From an uncultured Aquimarina sp. (lineage in GTDB: Bacteria; Bacteroidota; Bacteroidia; Flavobacteriales; Flavobacteriaceae): 64,000 nt of DNA. The stretch covers positions 62,001 through 126,000 of the forward strand of contig CANMML010000007.1 of the NCBI GenBank assembly GCA_947499005.1, in the 5' to 3' direction. Of this stretch, positions 63,670 through 64,000 are shown piece by piece (position 1 is the first letter of the stretch; the number at the start of each line of letters is the position of its first letter). Position numbers and translations under genes: made by a program. The notes beneath the pieces are model-generated. The model saw only the letters and a list, made by a program, of their open reading frames with translations, was not told the DNA's origin and did not search any database.

Positions 63670-64000
63670 ATGAAAAAAATTATTTGTTTGTTGCCATTGT
63701 TGGCAAGTATGTATTCCTACGCTCAAAGAGATGACATGGGATTCGATTTTGATAACACGGCACTACCTACTGAAGTTCAAAGTTTAAGTGATTGGAGTGC
63801 TGTACCAAGTGCTTCAGATGATTTTGATTATACAGATAAAACAGATTCTAAATTTACTTCTACATGGGATGAGGCTTATAACCCTGACCCAGGTTTTGTA
63901 GGCCCTGGTCAAACACGCTGGGTGACAACAGATCCTAATACTCCTAATGATGCTAATGCTATTTTAGTAAATAATGGAAATCTGGAGATTCGCGCTTTTC
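63670..64000 (+). CDS. Secreted protein, probable GH16-type polysaccharidase, cut by the window end
   Basis: The open frame from ATG 63670 runs off the window; 110 residues are visible. The signal peptide is MKKIICLLPLLASMYSYAQ. The mature part reads DDFDYTDKTDSKFTSTWDE and later ILVNNGNLEIRAF, resembling the start of glycoside hydrolase family 16 enzymes (agarase, porphyranase, carrageenase): an opening DDF motif, then W, then a DGNL/NGNL-L strand. The catalytic residues are not in the window, so the family call is provisional. Confidence 0.5.
   Translation, partial: MKKIICLLPLLASMYSYAQRDDMGFDFDNTALPTEVQSLSDWSAVPSASDDFDYTDKTDSKFTSTWDEAYNPDPGFVGPGQTRWVTTDPNTPNDANAILVNNGNLEIRAF

Overview
The window is chromosomal DNA of a marine-type member of Bacteroidota, most likely family Flavobacteriaceae. 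The support is low G+C, promoters of the Bacteroidota type (TTG about 18-23 bases upstream of TAnnTTTG or TAnnTTCG), few clear Shine-Dalgarno sites, and typical families (DUF4293, DUF3822, eukaryote-like UDP-glucose dehydrogenase, PglD-type acetyltransferase, HEPN-tailed sulfite reductase, DHS-like polyamine enzyme). I found no tRNA, rRNA, CRISPR array, integrase or transposase.

Layout. (1) 1-20,605: a terminator, a promoter, then an 18-gene capsule/O-polysaccharide locus on the + strand. It makes sugar nucleotides (UDP-GlcA/GalA, GDP-L-fucose, a CMP-nonulosonate-like donor, and probably UDP-QuiNAc or UDP-FucNAc). It also carries a flippase, a polymerase, glycosyltransferases, acetyltransferases, a WbpL-type initiating transferase and the Wza/Wzc export pair. 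(2) 20,700-24,150: a sugar-acid enolase-superfamily enzyme, a mutarotase and a RhaT-like transporter. (3) 24,200-42,750: housekeeping and envelope genes, including two small OMPs, pgl, ridA, an rsmD-DUF3822-pseudopilin-like operon, a helicase, a candidate sRNA, tpx, two metal permeases with winged-helix tails, lipB, a transglutaminase, rnhB with a large lipoprotein, a porin and an orphan hisIE. (4) 42,900-51,730: an assimilatory sulfate-reduction and siroheme cluster (DUF2061, cysH, cysD, cysN, sulfite reductase, cobA, siroheme synthase, ferredoxin reductase, ferredoxin). It has a SAM-II-like pseudoknot at its head, and most of its spacers are filled with 7-bp repeats or palindromes. (5) 51,730-58,190: a polyamine operon (arginine decarboxylase, agmatinase, DHS-like enzyme) behind a long structured leader, then small enzymes and a RimB-like/RimK fusion. 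This block is bracketed by two copies of the ferredoxin 3' end plus terminator. (6) 58,390-64,000: a secreted unknown, metY, a collagen-like/DUF7151/leucine-rich lipoprotein, and the start of a secreted, probably GH16-type, protein cut by the window end.

How the parts work together. The capsule genes form one assembly line from sugar nucleotide to export. The cys cluster takes sulfate to sulfide, including the siroheme cofactor and the ferredoxin electron supply; metY, 9 kb away, can use that sulfide. The polyamine genes could convert arginine to agmatine, putrescine and then homospermidine, the polyamine typical of flavobacteria. The items most worth following up are the duplicated ferredoxin end, the structured speA leader, the RimB-RimK fusion, the heptad repeats of the cys cluster, the free-standing sRNA candidate, and the DUF3822 plus pseudopilin-like pair.
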